A stretch of 64,000 nucleotides of DNA from Shinella zoogloeoides (GTDB taxonomy: Bacteria; Pseudomonadota; Alphaproteobacteria; Rhizobiales; Rhizobiaceae), in assembly GCF_030733845.1 (NCBI RefSeq), contig NZ_CP132311.1, positions 3,229,501 through 3,293,500 of the forward strand, written 5' to 3'. Position 1 is the first letter of the stretch; the number at the start of each line of letters is the position of its first letter. Positions 8,962 to 18,398 of the stretch are shown here, in pieces. A program made the position numbers and the translations under genes. Below the pieces are notes generated by a model that ran no database searches, was not told where the DNA came from, and was given only the letters and a program-made list of their open reading frames with translations.

Positions 8962-9969
8962 TCATGTGTCGGGCAACTGATCGGTGCGGGACGGGTCGGA
9001 GCGGATGAGGTCGATTTCGTGGATCGTCCGCATCACCGTGAAGCGCGCCGTCAGCGTCGTCAGCAGCGCGATCACGACGATGGTCGCGGCAATGCCGAGA
9101 TAGCCGGTGAGCCCCATGGAGAACGTGCCGAAGAGGGCGGTCGCCTGGTCGCTTTGGGGGGTAGCAATCGAGCGCCCCTGCCAGAAGCCGGCAATGAGGA
9201 AGAACAGCGCCGCCAGGACCCCGCCGGCAACCGAACCCTTGAGGCTGATCATCAGGAAGTGCTTTTGGAATTCGGAGGCGACGAAGCCCGCCTCGGCCCC
9301 GACGAAGTGCAGCACCTCCACGATGTGCCGGTTACCCGAAAGCGCGCCGCGCGTGGCGAAGATCACCGTCAGCACCATGGCGGAGAAGACCAGAACCAGC
9401 ACGCCCGTGCCGATGAAGGCGGTCGTGCGCGCCATGGCGACGAGACGGTCGACCCAGGTGCGGTGATCGTCGAGGAAAGCCTGCGGGATCTTCTCGGCAA
9501 GCGCCGCACGCATGGCGACGAAGTCCGGGGGGCTCTGCTCGTCGATGGTGACGATGACGAGGCGCGGCACCGGCAGTTCGTCGAGGTTCAGCCCCTCGCC
9601 GAGCCAGGGCTCCAGAAGGCGCGCCGTCGCCGTCTTGTCGACGATCGTGCCGTCGCGCGTGCCGGTGAAGGTGAGCGCGAGGTCGCGCGCGTCCACGAGG
9701 GCCTTCTCCATGTCGAGCTCGTCGTCCGGCTTGATCTGGATGGTGATCTCGCGGGAAATCTGGCTCTGCCAGCTCGCCGCCGTCGCTCGCACCATGCTGA
9801 CCGCCCCGAAGGTGAGGCAGGCGAGGAAGGCCATGATGGCGATGACGAGCATCAGCGCGTTGCCGGACACATTGGCCTGCGGCACGATGGGCGCCGTCGG
9901 GCGCACGCGCATCTCCGGCCGGCGGGTCGGCTGGGCGTCCTGTACGGTCTCCTGCGGCGCGTCAGTCAT
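8962..9969 (-). CDS. ftsX: Cell division protein FtsX (ABC permease)
   Basis: 335-aa membrane partner of FtsE. FtsEX is a mechanotransmitter at the septum that controls periplasmic peptidoglycan hydrolases. The N-terminal cytoplasmic tail is followed by the first helix (ALMLVIAIMAFLACLTFGAV, about 38-57), a periplasmic domain, and three C-terminal helices. Its start overlaps the ftsE stop by 8 bp, indicating translational coupling. Confidence 0.93.
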   Translation of the reverse strand: MTDAPQETVQDAQPTRRPEMRVRPTAPIVPQANVSGNALMLVIAIMAFLACLTFGAVSMVRATAASWQSQISREITIQIKPDDELDMEKALVDARDLALTFTGTRDGTIVDKTATARLLEPWLGEGLNLDELPVPRLVIVTIDEQSPPDFVAMRAALAEKIPQAFLDDHRTWVDRLVAMARTTAFIGTGVLVLVFSAMVLTVIFATRGALSGNRHIVEVLHFVGAEAGFVASEFQKHFLMISLKGSVAGGVLAALFFLIAGFWQGRSIATPQSDQATALFGTFSMGLTGYLGIAATIVVIALLTTLTARFTVMRTIHEIDLIRSDPSRTDQLPDT

Positions 9970-10621
9970 AGATGTCGAGCCTCCCCTGCGAGAGGATCAT
10001 GCGCCGCGCCTCCACCTGATCCATCAGCGACAGGTCATGCGTGGCGATCACCACAGCCGTGCCGAGCCGGTTGAGCTCGAGGAACAGGCTGAGCAGCCGG
10101 CGCGCCATCGGCGGATCGACATTGCCGGTCGGCTCGTCGGCGAGCAGAAGCTCCGGCCGGTCGATGAGGGCACGCGCGATCGCCGCGCGCTGCTTCTCCC
10201 CGCCCGAAAGCACCGGCGGCAGCACGTTGATCCGCTCGCCGAGGCCGACCCATTTCAAGAGCTCCAGAACGTCGGCGCGGTAGCTCGATTCCTCCTTGCC
10301 GCGCACGCGCAATGGCAGCGCGACATTCTCGTAAGTCGTCAGATGGTCGAGCAGGCGGAAATCCTGGAAGACGATGCCGATGCGCCGCCGCAGCATCGGC
10401 AGCTCGTCGCGCGGGATGGTCGAGATTTCCCGGTCGAAGGAGCGGATGATACCGCGCGTCGGCTGGAGCGACAGGAAGAGCAGGCGCAGGAGCGTCGTCT
10501 TGCCGGCGCCGGACGGCCCCGTCAGGAACTGGAAGGACCGGCGCGGAATATCGAAGGTGAGGTCGCGGAGAATCTCCGGCCCCATCCCGTAGCGCAGTCC
10601 GACATTCTCGAAGTGAATCAA
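9962..10621 (-). CDS. ftsE: Cell division ATP-binding protein FtsE
   Basis: 219-aa ABC ATPase. Walker A GPSGAGKTT is at residues 35-43, the signature LSGGEKQR at about 138, Walker B LLLADEPTGN just after it, and an H-loop ATHD near the C-terminus. First gene of the leftward ftsE-ftsX cluster. The 290-bp region upstream (10,622-10,911) contains a rhizobial palindromic repeat. Confidence 0.96.
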   Translation of the reverse strand: MIHFENVGLRYGMGPEILRDLTFDIPRRSFQFLTGPSGAGKTTLLRLLFLSLQPTRGIIRSFDREISTIPRDELPMLRRRIGIVFQDFRLLDHLTTYENVALPLRVRGKEESSYRADVLELLKWVGLGERINVLPPVLSGGEKQRAAIARALIDRPELLLADEPTGNVDPPMARRLLSLFLELNRLGTAVVIATHDLSLMDQVEARRMILSQGRLDIYD

Positions 10622-10636
10622 TGGCCAATCCGGTCT

Positions 10637-10740
10637 CTAGAGCAATTCCAGCAAAAGTGCGAAGCGGTTTTGCGTCCGGAACTGCGTGAAAACAAAGAGC
10701 TAGAGCATTTTCGCGATTCGGGGAAAAGCGAAAATGCTCT
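10637..10740 (+). repeat. RIME-like intergenic mosaic repeat, copy A
   Basis: Starts CTAGAGCAATTCCAGCAAAA, and the second half begins CTAGAGCATTTTCGC and ends in the inverse GCGAAAATGCTCT, giving a 13-bp stem. The sequence style matches the repeats spread through Rhizobium, Agrobacterium and Ensifer intergenic regions. It sits between the divergent ftsE and the MJ0042-like gene. A shorter related copy is at 21,832. Confidence 0.75.
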
Positions 10741-10911
10741 GAAAGCGGTCACCCAGCGGTACCGCGGCCGACGTCGCATAGGAAAGCGGCTCTTTCACGG
10801 TCAGGTTTCCGAAGCATTAACCAGTATGGTTTACGTTTCGTAAGGATTTCATTCAATGCCCGACTTTTCGCCGATGATTTTGCGCGAAGGCCGGCAAGCG
10901 AGGAGTTCGCG

Positions 10912-11586
10912 ATGAACGCCTTCCGAGCGAAACAGCAAGCCAAAGGCCGCGTCGACCTGCTTCCCCCGGAGCCGAAAGCCCCCGCCCGCAGGCATGCCCG
11001 GCCGTTTCCGGCCCGTCCCGAAGTGGTCGATGCCGATTTCGTGGTGATTCGCGGCGGCACGGCGCGGACCTCCAACGACAATCACCGCCCGGTCCGTCCG
11101 GTGCAGACCCGCCCCCTCTCGGAACACCTGCTCCTCCGCATCGCGGCCGCCGGCGCCCGGCTCTGCGAGGCAGGCTTGCAGCTTTTGCCCGGCCGCGCCT
11201 TCGCCGGCCTCGTCATGGCGGCCTTCATCTTCGTCTTCGCCACCGCCGGCGGCCTGTCGGCCCTGAAGGCGGCGCTTCCGACGCCCGATTCGACGGCCGT
11301 CCTGCGCGTCGCCGACGTCACCACGGCGATAAGCGACCGGAACGGCATGAAAGTGCTCTCCGTCTACGGCCGCGTGGACAATGCCGGCAGCGGCACGGAA
11401 ATCGTGCCGCCGCTGGCAATCCGTGTCGAGGATGGCGGCAAGGGTCTGGAGCGGCATGTCGCGCTCGAGACGGCAATGCTCGCTCCCGGCGGCAGCGAGC
11501 ACTTCGCCCTGCACATTCCGCATGGCGGCGGAAAAGTGCCGAAAGTCTCGGTTTCCTTTGTCGGCGAGGGTGCGCCGGCCGACTGA
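10912..11586 (+). CDS. MJ0042/DUF3426-like membrane protein lacking the zinc ribbon
   Basis: 224 aa. A charged, proline-rich cytoplasmic N-terminus precedes one membrane helix (FAGLVMAAFIFVFATAGGL, about 97-115) and a C-terminal domain (VLSVYGRVDNAGSGTEIVPPLAI) that resembles DUF3426 of rhizobial MJ0042-type proteins encoded between ftsE and hpt. The CxxC zinc ribbon usual at that N-terminus is absent, with no cysteine pair. ATG 10912 has AGGAG about 7 nt upstream. Function unknown. Confidence 0.7.
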   Translation: MNAFRAKQQAKGRVDLLPPEPKAPARRHARPFPARPEVVDADFVVIRGGTARTSNDNHRPVRPVQTRPLSEHLLLRIAAAGARLCEAGLQLLPGRAFAGLVMAAFIFVFATAGGLSALKAALPTPDSTAVLRVADVTTAISDRNGMKVLSVYGRVDNAGSGTEIVPPLAIRVEDGGKGLERHVALETAMLAPGGSEHFALHIPHGGGKVPKVSVSFVGEGAPAD

Positions 11587-11634
11587 CTGTGCTAATCGGC
11601 TCCTTTGTTTCCACCACGAAGGAACCGCCTCGCA

Positions 11635-12180
11635 ATGCAGATTGTCCGCGGAAAGAAGATCGAAACGCTCTATGACGCCGGCCAGATCGCCGAGCGCAAT
11701 GCGGAACTCGCCGCCGCCATCGCAAGCGGCCCGACGAAGGATCTCCTCGTCATCGCCGTCCTCAAGGGCTCGTTCATCTTCGCCGCCGACCTCACCCGCG
11801 CGCTGCACGCTGCCGGCCTTGCGCCCGAAGTCGAATTCATCACGCTGTCGAGCTACGGCACCGGCACGGTTTCGCAAGGTGTCAAGGTCGTCAAGGACAT
11901 CGACAGCGACGTGCATGGCCGCGACATCCTGCTGATCGACGACATCCTGGAATCCGGCCGCACGCTCAGCTACGCCAAGGAGCTGATGTACGAGCGCGGC
12001 GCGCGCAACGTCACCATCGCCGTGCTGCTCGACAAGCGCGAGAAGCGCAAGACGGACCTGGAGGCCGATTATGTCGGCTTCGAATGCCCCGACCATTTCG
12101 TCGTCGGCTACGGCATGGATGTCGCCTATGCCTTCCGCGAACTGCCCTTCGTCGGCATCGTCACCGGCGACGCCGAATAA
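11635..12180 (+). CDS. hpt: Hypoxanthine phosphoribosyltransferase
   Basis: 181-aa purine salvage enzyme converting hypoxanthine (or guanine) and PRPP to IMP or GMP. The PRPP-binding motif is ILLIDDILESGRT at residues 98-110, and LKGSFIFAADL (about 43-53) carries the conserved KGS loop. The C-terminal YVGFECPDHFVVGYGMD is family-typical. ATG 11635 is preceded by AAGGAA at about 10 nt; an earlier in-frame ATG at 11605 lacks family similarity. Confidence 0.95.
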   Translation: MQIVRGKKIETLYDAGQIAERNAELAAAIASGPTKDLLVIAVLKGSFIFAADLTRALHAAGLAPEVEFITLSSYGTGTVSQGVKVVKDIDSDVHGRDILLIDDILESGRTLSYAKELMYERGARNVTIAVLLDKREKRKTDLEADYVGFECPDHFVVGYGMDVAYAFRELPFVGIVTGDAE

Positions 12181-12267
12181 GGCCCTCTCAATTTCCCCAT
12201 CGGGCGTTTACCGATCGACAAGGAAAGTCTGGTCTTTTCGTTGTCGGACGACCGAGAAGGGGAACCG

Positions 12268-12627
12268 ATGGCGAAGATTCTGATCACCGAGGACGAGGAT
12301 TCGCTGCGCATCTTCGTGGCGCGCGCCCTGCGGCTGGATGGCCATGAAACCGTCGAGGCGCCGGACGGCGCCGCCGGGCTCGACGCCCTGACCGACGGCG
12401 GCTTCGATCTCCTGCTTTCCGATATCCGCATGCCCGTCATGGATGGCATCGAGCTTGCCCACAAGGCGTCCGCCGCCCATCCCGCGCTGAAAATCCTGCT
12501 GATGACCGGCTACGCCGACCAGCGGGAGCGGGCCGACGACCTTTCGGCGAAAATCGTCGATGTCGTCAGCAAGCCCTTCAGCCTGCCGGACATCCGCCGC
12601 GCCGTCGCGCAGGCGCTGGCTGCCTGA
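12268..12627 (+). CDS. Single-domain response regulator, CpdR-like
   Basis: 119-aa receiver domain with no output domain. Phosphoacceptor D52 lies in LLLSDIRMPVMDG, the acidic pair E8-E10 is at the N-terminus, T80 is in LLMTGY and K102 in SKPF. In alphaproteobacteria such proteins (CpdR family) adapt substrates to ClpXP during the cell cycle. Whether this is cpdR or a paralogue cannot be told here. ATG 12268 follows AAGGGGA. Convergent with the TIGR02302 gene. Confidence 0.85.
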   Translation: MAKILITEDEDSLRIFVARALRLDGHETVEAPDGAAGLDALTDGGFDLLLSDIRMPVMDGIELAHKASAAHPALKILLMTGYADQRERADDLSAKIVDVVSKPFSLPDIRRAVAQALAA

Positions 12628-12657
12628 TCCCGATCAGCGCACTTTGAGGAAACGGCT

Positions 12658-15285
12658 TTAACGGATGCCGAGCAGCCGCTCCAGGTAATCCCGCTCGAAG
12701 CCGGGCGCGGCGCCCGTGCCGAGCCGGCGGCGGATCTCGTCGAGGATTTCGCGCGCCCGCTGGATGTCGATCTCTTCCGGGATTTTGGTCGGCCCGCCGA
12801 AATCGGGGCCCTGTCCGTTGACGTTGCGCTCGCGGCCGAGCGGATCGCGACCGTTGCGGCCCGCCTGCGGCATGCCCTCGCCAGGCCCCTGGCCCTGGCC
12901 CATCGCCTGCATCTGGCTCATCATGTTCTGCGCGCCCTGGCGCAGCGCTTCCAGCGCGCGGCCCTGGCTGCCGACGGCCGATTCGCCCTGCCCTTCGCCG
13001 AGCGCTTCCGAGGCGCCCTTCATCTCGCGGCCGGCCTGGCCGAAGCCTTCGCCGGGCTCCAGTCCCATGCCCTTCAGGGCTTCCTGCAGCTCGCCGAGCT
13101 GCTTGCCGAGCGCATCCTGCTGCTCCTGAAGCTTCTTCAACGCGTCGCGAAGCTGCTCGGCGGTCATCTGGTCGGTCGGCTGCTGGCCCGCGCCATCGTC
13201 GCCGGGCTGCTGCTCCCCGCCCTCTTCGCCTTCCTCGCCCGGCATCGGATCGCCGCGCTGCTGGCGATCGCGCAGGGCCTGGTCGAACTGGAAGGTCTGC
13301 TCCATCAGTTGCTGCTGCTTCTGCATCAGCTCGCCGAGCTTGTCCATCTGCTGGCGCATGGCATCGTTCTGCTGGCCCTGCTGCCCTTGCTGCGGGCGGC
13401 CGGCCTGCAGGTTGTTCATCATGCGCTGGAGTTCCGACAGCATCTGCTGCGCCTGGTCACGCGCACCGGACCGCGCCAGATTCTCGATCTGGTCCATCAT
13501 GCGCTGCAAATCCTGCTGGCGCAGGATCTGGCCCTGCTGCTGGGCGTTCTGCTGCATCTGGCCGTTCTTGGCGGCCTGCCGGGCAAGCTCTTCCATATAG
13601 GCCTGCATCGCCTCGCGCAGCTCCTTCATCAGCTGCGCGATCTCCTCGTCGGAGGCATTGCGCTCCAGCGCCTCGGAAAGCGCCTTCTGCGCCTCGCGCA
13701 GGCGGCGGTCGGCGAGCGACAGGTTGCCGTCCTCGATGCCGAGCGCGATTTCCCAGAGATAATCCGCCGTCTCGCGCATCTGGTCGTCGGTGCGGGCAAG
13801 TTTCATGCGCGCGTTCGCCGACTGGAGCAGCAGGAAATGCGTGAGATTGGGGATCGTCTCTTCCGGCCGGATGGTCAGCGCCTCGTTGAGCGCGATCGCA
13901 TGGGGAAGTTGATTGGCGTCAAGCGCGAAGACCTGCCGCTGGTCGGCGACGGCGGCGGCGAGCGGCTCGAAGAAGGCCTTGGCCGGCAGGATCATCTCGA
14001 CCGGCTGGCTGCGCCCCTCCTGCCCCGCCGCGTCCGTGGCGACGAGCGTGATCTTCACGCGCTTGCCGGAAAGCGGGTGTTCGGAAAGGTTGCGGCTCGT
14101 CGTGCCCTTGGCGTCGCGCGCCGCACGGCGCGGCAGGTCCAGCCGGTATTCGGGCAGCGGATAGAGCGGGCGCGCATCCTTCGGCTGATCGACCGGCACG
14201 ATCTCCGCATGGGCCTCCTGGAGGCCGTAGTCATCCTTGGCGATGAAGCTGATCTCCAGCGCCGAGGCCACCGTCCTCTTCGGAATGCCGTCGAAAGCGA
14301 TTTCCGGTACGCGGTCCGGAATGACCGAGAGGGCCCAGTTGCGGCCGTCGACCGTCAGCGTGCCGTCCTTCACGATCTTGTAGCGCATCGTCCTCGCGTC
14401 ACCGACGGCCGCGGCCGGCACCTTCGCTTCCGTCTTCGACGCGCCCGCCTTCTCGTCCTTCGGCTTTTCCTCCTCGGGGCGGATGACGGTCGCCGCGGCC
14501 TCGCCGGCCGCCTGGTAGTTCACCTGCTCGTCGCCGCTGCCGCCGGTCACGCGCACGGTGAGCTCGCTGAATTGCGGAATACGGATCTCGCTCTTCGCCG
14601 CCTCGGCCGGCTGTCCCTGCCCGTTGCCGGTGAGGAAGACGGGCGCGCGCGACGTGTGCGCCGGCGGCGTGACCCAGGCGTCGATGCGCACGTCCGGCGC
14701 CGCCTCTGCGGGGGTGCGCAAGGAAACGACGTCGGCCAGCATGCCGGCGCGGTTGGAATAGGAGAAGGCAAAGGCGATGGCGAGGAGCAGCACCGGAACG
14801 GCGCGCAGCGCATGGCGGTCGTGGCGGGCGATATCCGGCTCCGGCGCGCCCGTGCGCAGCGAACCGATCATGCGCGCCATGCGGGCCTGGTGCTCACGCC
14901 ACAGCGCCTCACCAAAGGCATCGCCGCCTGCCGGCCTGTCGTCCTGCACGCGGATCGCCTGATGCGTCAGCGCATTGCGCGCTTCCAGCATGCGATCGGC
15001 CCTGTCGAGGGACGGCCAGTCCACGCCGCGTAGGCGCAGGATGAGCCCGACGAGACCGAGCGCAAAGGCGGCGAGAGTCGCGATATGCAGCCAGAAAGGC
15101 ACATGGCGGAAATAGCCGAACCATGTCAGCGCCAGGAAACCGGCGACCAGCAGGAGGACCGGAAGCAGGCGCGGCGCGAGCGCTTCCAGATAAAGGATGG
15201 CCCGGGCGGCAAGGCGTTTGCCCGCAAGCCGGCGTGCCAGCGGATTGCCGGTCGCCTTCGTCTCGCGCTGCCTTTCAGTCGCCAT
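12658..15285 (-). CDS. TIGR02302 family membrane protein (DUF4175)
   Basis: 875-aa protein conserved downstream of lysA in Rhizobiales. Two N-terminal helices (about 38-80) and a third near 165-185 anchor it. A central strand-rich region follows, then a glutamine- and methionine-rich helical stretch (about 560-760, with QMQQNAQQQGQILRQQDLQ) and a glycine/glutamate-rich tail. No catalytic motif seen; function unknown, envelope role inferred. It is the last gene of argH-lptM-lysA-TIGR02302, 105 bp after lysA. Confidence 0.88.
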   Translation of the reverse strand: MATERQRETKATGNPLARRLAGKRLAARAILYLEALAPRLLPVLLLVAGFLALTWFGYFRHVPFWLHIATLAAFALGLVGLILRLRGVDWPSLDRADRMLEARNALTHQAIRVQDDRPAGGDAFGEALWREHQARMARMIGSLRTGAPEPDIARHDRHALRAVPVLLLAIAFAFSYSNRAGMLADVVSLRTPAEAAPDVRIDAWVTPPAHTSRAPVFLTGNGQGQPAEAAKSEIRIPQFSELTVRVTGGSGDEQVNYQAAGEAAATVIRPEEEKPKDEKAGASKTEAKVPAAAVGDARTMRYKIVKDGTLTVDGRNWALSVIPDRVPEIAFDGIPKRTVASALEISFIAKDDYGLQEAHAEIVPVDQPKDARPLYPLPEYRLDLPRRAARDAKGTTSRNLSEHPLSGKRVKITLVATDAAGQEGRSQPVEMILPAKAFFEPLAAAVADQRQVFALDANQLPHAIALNEALTIRPEETIPNLTHFLLLQSANARMKLARTDDQMRETADYLWEIALGIEDGNLSLADRRLREAQKALSEALERNASDEEIAQLMKELREAMQAYMEELARQAAKNGQMQQNAQQQGQILRQQDLQRMMDQIENLARSGARDQAQQMLSELQRMMNNLQAGRPQQGQQGQQNDAMRQQMDKLGELMQKQQQLMEQTFQFDQALRDRQQRGDPMPGEEGEEGGEQQPGDDGAGQQPTDQMTAEQLRDALKKLQEQQDALGKQLGELQEALKGMGLEPGEGFGQAGREMKGASEALGEGQGESAVGSQGRALEALRQGAQNMMSQMQAMGQGQGPGEGMPQAGRNGRDPLGRERNVNGQGPDFGGPTKIPEEIDIQRAREILDEIRRRLGTGAAPGFERDYLERLLGIR

Positions 15286-15390
15286 CGTTCACCATTCTCC
15301 GCCGCTGGTCGTCACCGCCAAAAGATAACATGCTTTGTGGCGAAGACGAGGGCACGCGCAAAATCGTGAACGGCTTTGCCCCTTCGCGGC

Positions 15391-16659
15391 TCAGGCAAGC
15401 CAGTCCGGCAGGGAGTCGAGGCCGATCAGGTCGTCATAGGAAGGTCGCGGCCGGATGACGTGGAACTGCGAGCCGTTCACCAGCACTTCCGGGATGAGCA
15501 GGCGGCTGTTGTAGGTGCCGGCCTGCACCGCGCCGTAAGCACCGGCCGAACCGACGGCGATCAGGTCACCGGGCTTGGGTTGCGCCATTTCACGGTCCTG
15601 CGCCAGATAGTCGCCCGTCTCGCAGACCGGGCCGACGACATCGGCGCGAATGCGCGGCGCGTTCGCCGCGGAGATGACGACCGGCTGGACCTCGTGCCAG
15701 GCCTCGTAGAGCGTCGGGCGGATGAGATCGTTCATCGCCGCGTCGACGATGACGAAGGTCTTCTCCCCACCGTCCTTCACATAGATGACCTCTGTGACGA
15801 GGATGCCGGCATTGCCGACGATCAGACGGCCGGGTTCGGTGACGATCTTGCAGCCGAGCCCCTTGAGCTGGTTCTTGACGATCTCCGCATAGGCATCCGG
15901 CAGCGGGGGCGGCGCATTGTCCATCTTGTAGGGAATGCCGAGACCGCCGCCGACATCGACGTGATCGATCGTATGGCCATCGGCCCGCAGCGTCTCCACG
16001 AGTTCGCGCAGCAGCCGGAAGGCATCGTCGAAGGGCTGCAGCTCGGTGATCTGGCTGCCGATATGCATGTCGATGCCGGTCACCTTTATGCCCGGCAGGC
16101 TCGCGGCGCGGGCATAGACGGCGCGCGCGCGCTCCCAGGAGATGCCGAACTTGTTTTCCTTCTTGCCCGTCGAGATTTTCGCATGGGTGCGGGCATCGAC
16201 GTCGGGATTGATGCGGAACGAGACATGCGCGATCTTGCCGGCCTTGACGGCGCGGGCGTTCAGGATTTCGAGTTCCGGCTCGGATTCGACATTGAAGCAG
16301 TAGATGCCGGCTTCGAGCCCCAGGTCCATCTCGCGCGGCGTCTTGCCGACGCCGGAGAACATGATGCGCGAAGCGGGAACGCCGGCGGCAAGCGCCCGGC
16401 GCAATTCGCCTTCCGAGACCACGTCGATACCGGCGCCGAGGCGGGCGAGCGTCTTCAGCACCGCCTGGTTGGAATTCGCCTTCATGGCGTAGCAGACCAG
16501 CGCATCCACGCCGTCGAACGCCTTGGAGAACACCTTGTAGTGCCGTTCCAGCGTGGCCGTCGAATAGCAGTAGAAGGGCGTACCGACCGCCTTGGCGATC
16601 TCCGGAACCGGTACATCCTCCGCATGGAGGATGCCGTCACGATGCTCGAAATGGTTCAC
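15391..16659 (-). CDS. lysA: Diaminopimelate decarboxylase
   Basis: 422-aa PLP enzyme making L-lysine from meso-diaminopimelate. PLP lysine K60 lies in CYAMKANSN; the phosphate-binding GGGLGIPY is near 227 and the active-site C-terminal ICETGD-like PVCETGDYLA is near 345. It follows lptM by 12 bp in an operon with argH, the common rhizobial order. Confidence 0.96.
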   Translation of the reverse strand: MNHFEHRDGILHAEDVPVPEIAKAVGTPFYCYSTATLERHYKVFSKAFDGVDALVCYAMKANSNQAVLKTLARLGAGIDVVSEGELRRALAAGVPASRIMFSGVGKTPREMDLGLEAGIYCFNVESEPELEILNARAVKAGKIAHVSFRINPDVDARTHAKISTGKKENKFGISWERARAVYARAASLPGIKVTGIDMHIGSQITELQPFDDAFRLLRELVETLRADGHTIDHVDVGGGLGIPYKMDNAPPPLPDAYAEIVKNQLKGLGCKIVTEPGRLIVGNAGILVTEVIYVKDGGEKTFVIVDAAMNDLIRPTLYEAWHEVQPVVISAANAPRIRADVVGPVCETGDYLAQDREMAQPKPGDLIAVGSAGAYGAVQAGTYNSRLLIPEVLVNGSQFHVIRPRPSYDDLIGLDSLPDWLA

Positions 16660-16671
16660 GAGTGCTGTCCG

Positions 16672-16854
16672 TTAGAGAAGCGGGTCGAGGAGGAAGGGCT
16701 TGTCGTCGACCTGCTCGACCTTCTTGCCGTTGATGGTCTTGTAGACCGGCTGGACGCCCGGCCGTTCCAGATCGCCCTTGCGCCCGCAGGCAGTCAGAAC
16801 CGCTGCGGAAAGGCAAAGCACGAGAGCCAGCCTGCCGATGTCGATGCGTGTCAT
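16672..16854 (-). CDS. lptM: LPS translocon maturation-type small lipoprotein (LptM/YifL family)
   Basis: 60-aa lipoprotein. Signal peptide LALVLCLSAAVLTAC ends in a lipobox (LTAC, Cys 23), followed by GRKGDLERP, the conserved LptM/YifL core. In E. coli LptM helps oxidative maturation of LptD; that role here is by homology. It sits between argH and lysA, a conserved position in proteobacteria. Confidence 0.85.
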   Translation of the reverse strand: MTRIDIGRLALVLCLSAAVLTACGRKGDLERPGVQPVYKTINGKKVEQVDDKPFLLDPLL

Positions 16855-16959
16855 GAAGCGTTCCCTGGAAATGCCGGTGGTCGAGTGGGCACCATCCTTA
16901 GCGAATTCACCCGGCCTTGTGCACCCTTAATCTGGTGATGAGTCCTGCAAGCGCCTTGA

Positions 16960-18363
16960 TCAGTTCCGCTGCCGCCACCAGGCGATCTGCCTGCGGACTT
17001 CCGAGGGCGCCGTGCCGCCATAGCTCTTGCGGCTGGCGACCGAGGCCTCGACCGTCAGCACGTTGAAGATATCGGCGGTGATGGCGGCATGGATCGCCTG
17101 CAGATCCTTAAGCGACAGGTCCGCAAGGTCGCAGCCCTTGCTTTCGGCGAGCGCCACGGCGCGGCCGGTGACGTGGTGCGCATCGCGGAAGGGAAGGCCC
17201 GCCTCGCGCACCAGCCAGTCGGCAAGGTCCGTCGCGGTGGAGTAGCCCGAACCGGCGGCCGCCTTCATGCGGTCCGTGCGGATCGTCATGTCACGCACCA
17301 TGCCGGTCATCGCGGCGATGGCGAGCTCCAGGCTCTCGGCGGCGTCGAAGACCTGTTCCTTGTCTTCCTGCATGTCCTTGGAATAGGCGAGCGGCAGGCC
17401 CTTCATGACGGTGAGCAGTGCGATCAGCGAGCCGTTGATGCGGCCGGTCTTGGCGCGCACCAGCTCGGCCGCGTCCGGGTTTTTCTTCTGCGGCATGATG
17501 GAAGAGCCGGTGGAGAAGGCATCGGACAGGCGGATGAAGCCGAACTGCGGCGTCGACCAGATGACGATTTCTTCCGCAAGGCGCGACAGATGGACCGACG
17601 CGATCGCGGCGATCGACAGGAATTCAAGCGCGAAGTCGCGGTCCGAGACCGTATCGATGGAGTTGCGCGTCGGCTCGCGGAAGCCCAGCGCCTTCGCCGT
17701 CATGTGGCGGTCGATGGCATAGCCGGTGCCGGCGAGCGCGGCCGCGCCGATCGGGCTCTCGTCGAGATGCTCGATGGCATGGCGCACGCGCTGGCGGTCG
17801 CGGCCGAACATTTCCACATAGGCCATGCAATGATGGCCGAAGGTCACGGGCTGGGCGGTCTGGAGATGGGTGAAGCCGGGCATGACGGTCTCGGCATGCT
17901 CTTCCGCACGGTCGAGGAAAGCGGCGATCAGGCCCGTCAGCGTCTTCTCGGTCTTCTGCAGTTCCTCCTTGACCCAGAGGCGGAAGTCGAGCGCCACCTG
18001 GTCGTTGCGCGAGCGGGCCGTGTGCAGGCGTCCGGCGGCGGGACCGATCAGCGTTGCCAGCCGCGCCTCGACGTTCATGTGGATGTCTTCCAGCTTGCGC
18101 GAGAACTCAAAGGCGCCGCTTTCGATCTCTGACAGGATCGTGTCGAGACCGTGAACGATCTTTTCCTTATCGTCCGCCGAAATGATGCCCTGGTGGGCGA
18201 GCATCTCTGCATGCGCCTTTGAGCCGCGGATGTCCTGGGCATAAAGCTTCTTGTCGAAGCCGATGGAGGCATTTATCTCCTCCATGATCGCATCCGGGCC
18301 CGAGGCGAAGCGGCCGCCCCACATCTGGTTCGAGGATTTCGTCTCGGAAGTGCCGTCGCTCAT
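16960..18363 (-). CDS. argH: Argininosuccinate lyase
   Basis: 467-aa enzyme splitting argininosuccinate into arginine and fumarate. The fumarase/aspartase signature [11 protein letters not shown] is near residue 285, with TARSRNDQV near 115 and TPGFTHLQ-like [12 protein letters not shown] near 165. The start [19 protein letters not shown] at 18363 matches the family; a longer frame to 18432 overlaps tlpA. Only 35 bp separate it from the divergent tlpA start. Confidence 0.96.
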   Translation of the reverse strand: MSDGTSETKSSNQMWGGRFASGPDAIMEEINASIGFDKKLYAQDIRGSKAHAEMLAHQGIISADDKEKIVHGLDTILSEIESGAFEFSRKLEDIHMNVEARLATLIGPAAGRLHTARSRNDQVALDFRLWVKEELQKTEKTLTGLIAAFLDRAEEHAETVMPGFTHLQTAQPVTFGHHCMAYVEMFGRDRQRVRHAIEHLDESPIGAAALAGTGYAIDRHMTAKALGFREPTRNSIDTVSDRDFALEFLSIAAIASVHLSRLAEEIVIWSTPQFGFIRLSDAFSTGSSIMPQKKNPDAAELVRAKTGRINGSLIALLTVMKGLPLAYSKDMQEDKEQVFDAAESLELAIAAMTGMVRDMTIRTDRMKAAAGSGYSTATDLADWLVREAGLPFRDAHHVTGRAVALAESKGCDLADLSLKDLQAIHAAITADIFNVLTVEASVASRKSYGGTAPSEVRRQIAWWRQRN

Positions 18364-18398
18364 CGGTGCCTGCCCTGGAAAGTATCCTGGAGAATGAA

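Noticed and set aside
13309..15033. 574-codon plus-strand frame opposite the TIGR02302 gene
   Set aside because: Its Leu/Gln/Arg-biased composition mirrors the Gln-rich repeats of the real gene.
15376..16938. 520-codon plus-strand frame opposite lysA and lptM
   Set aside because: Shadow of lysA; no domain or ribosome site.
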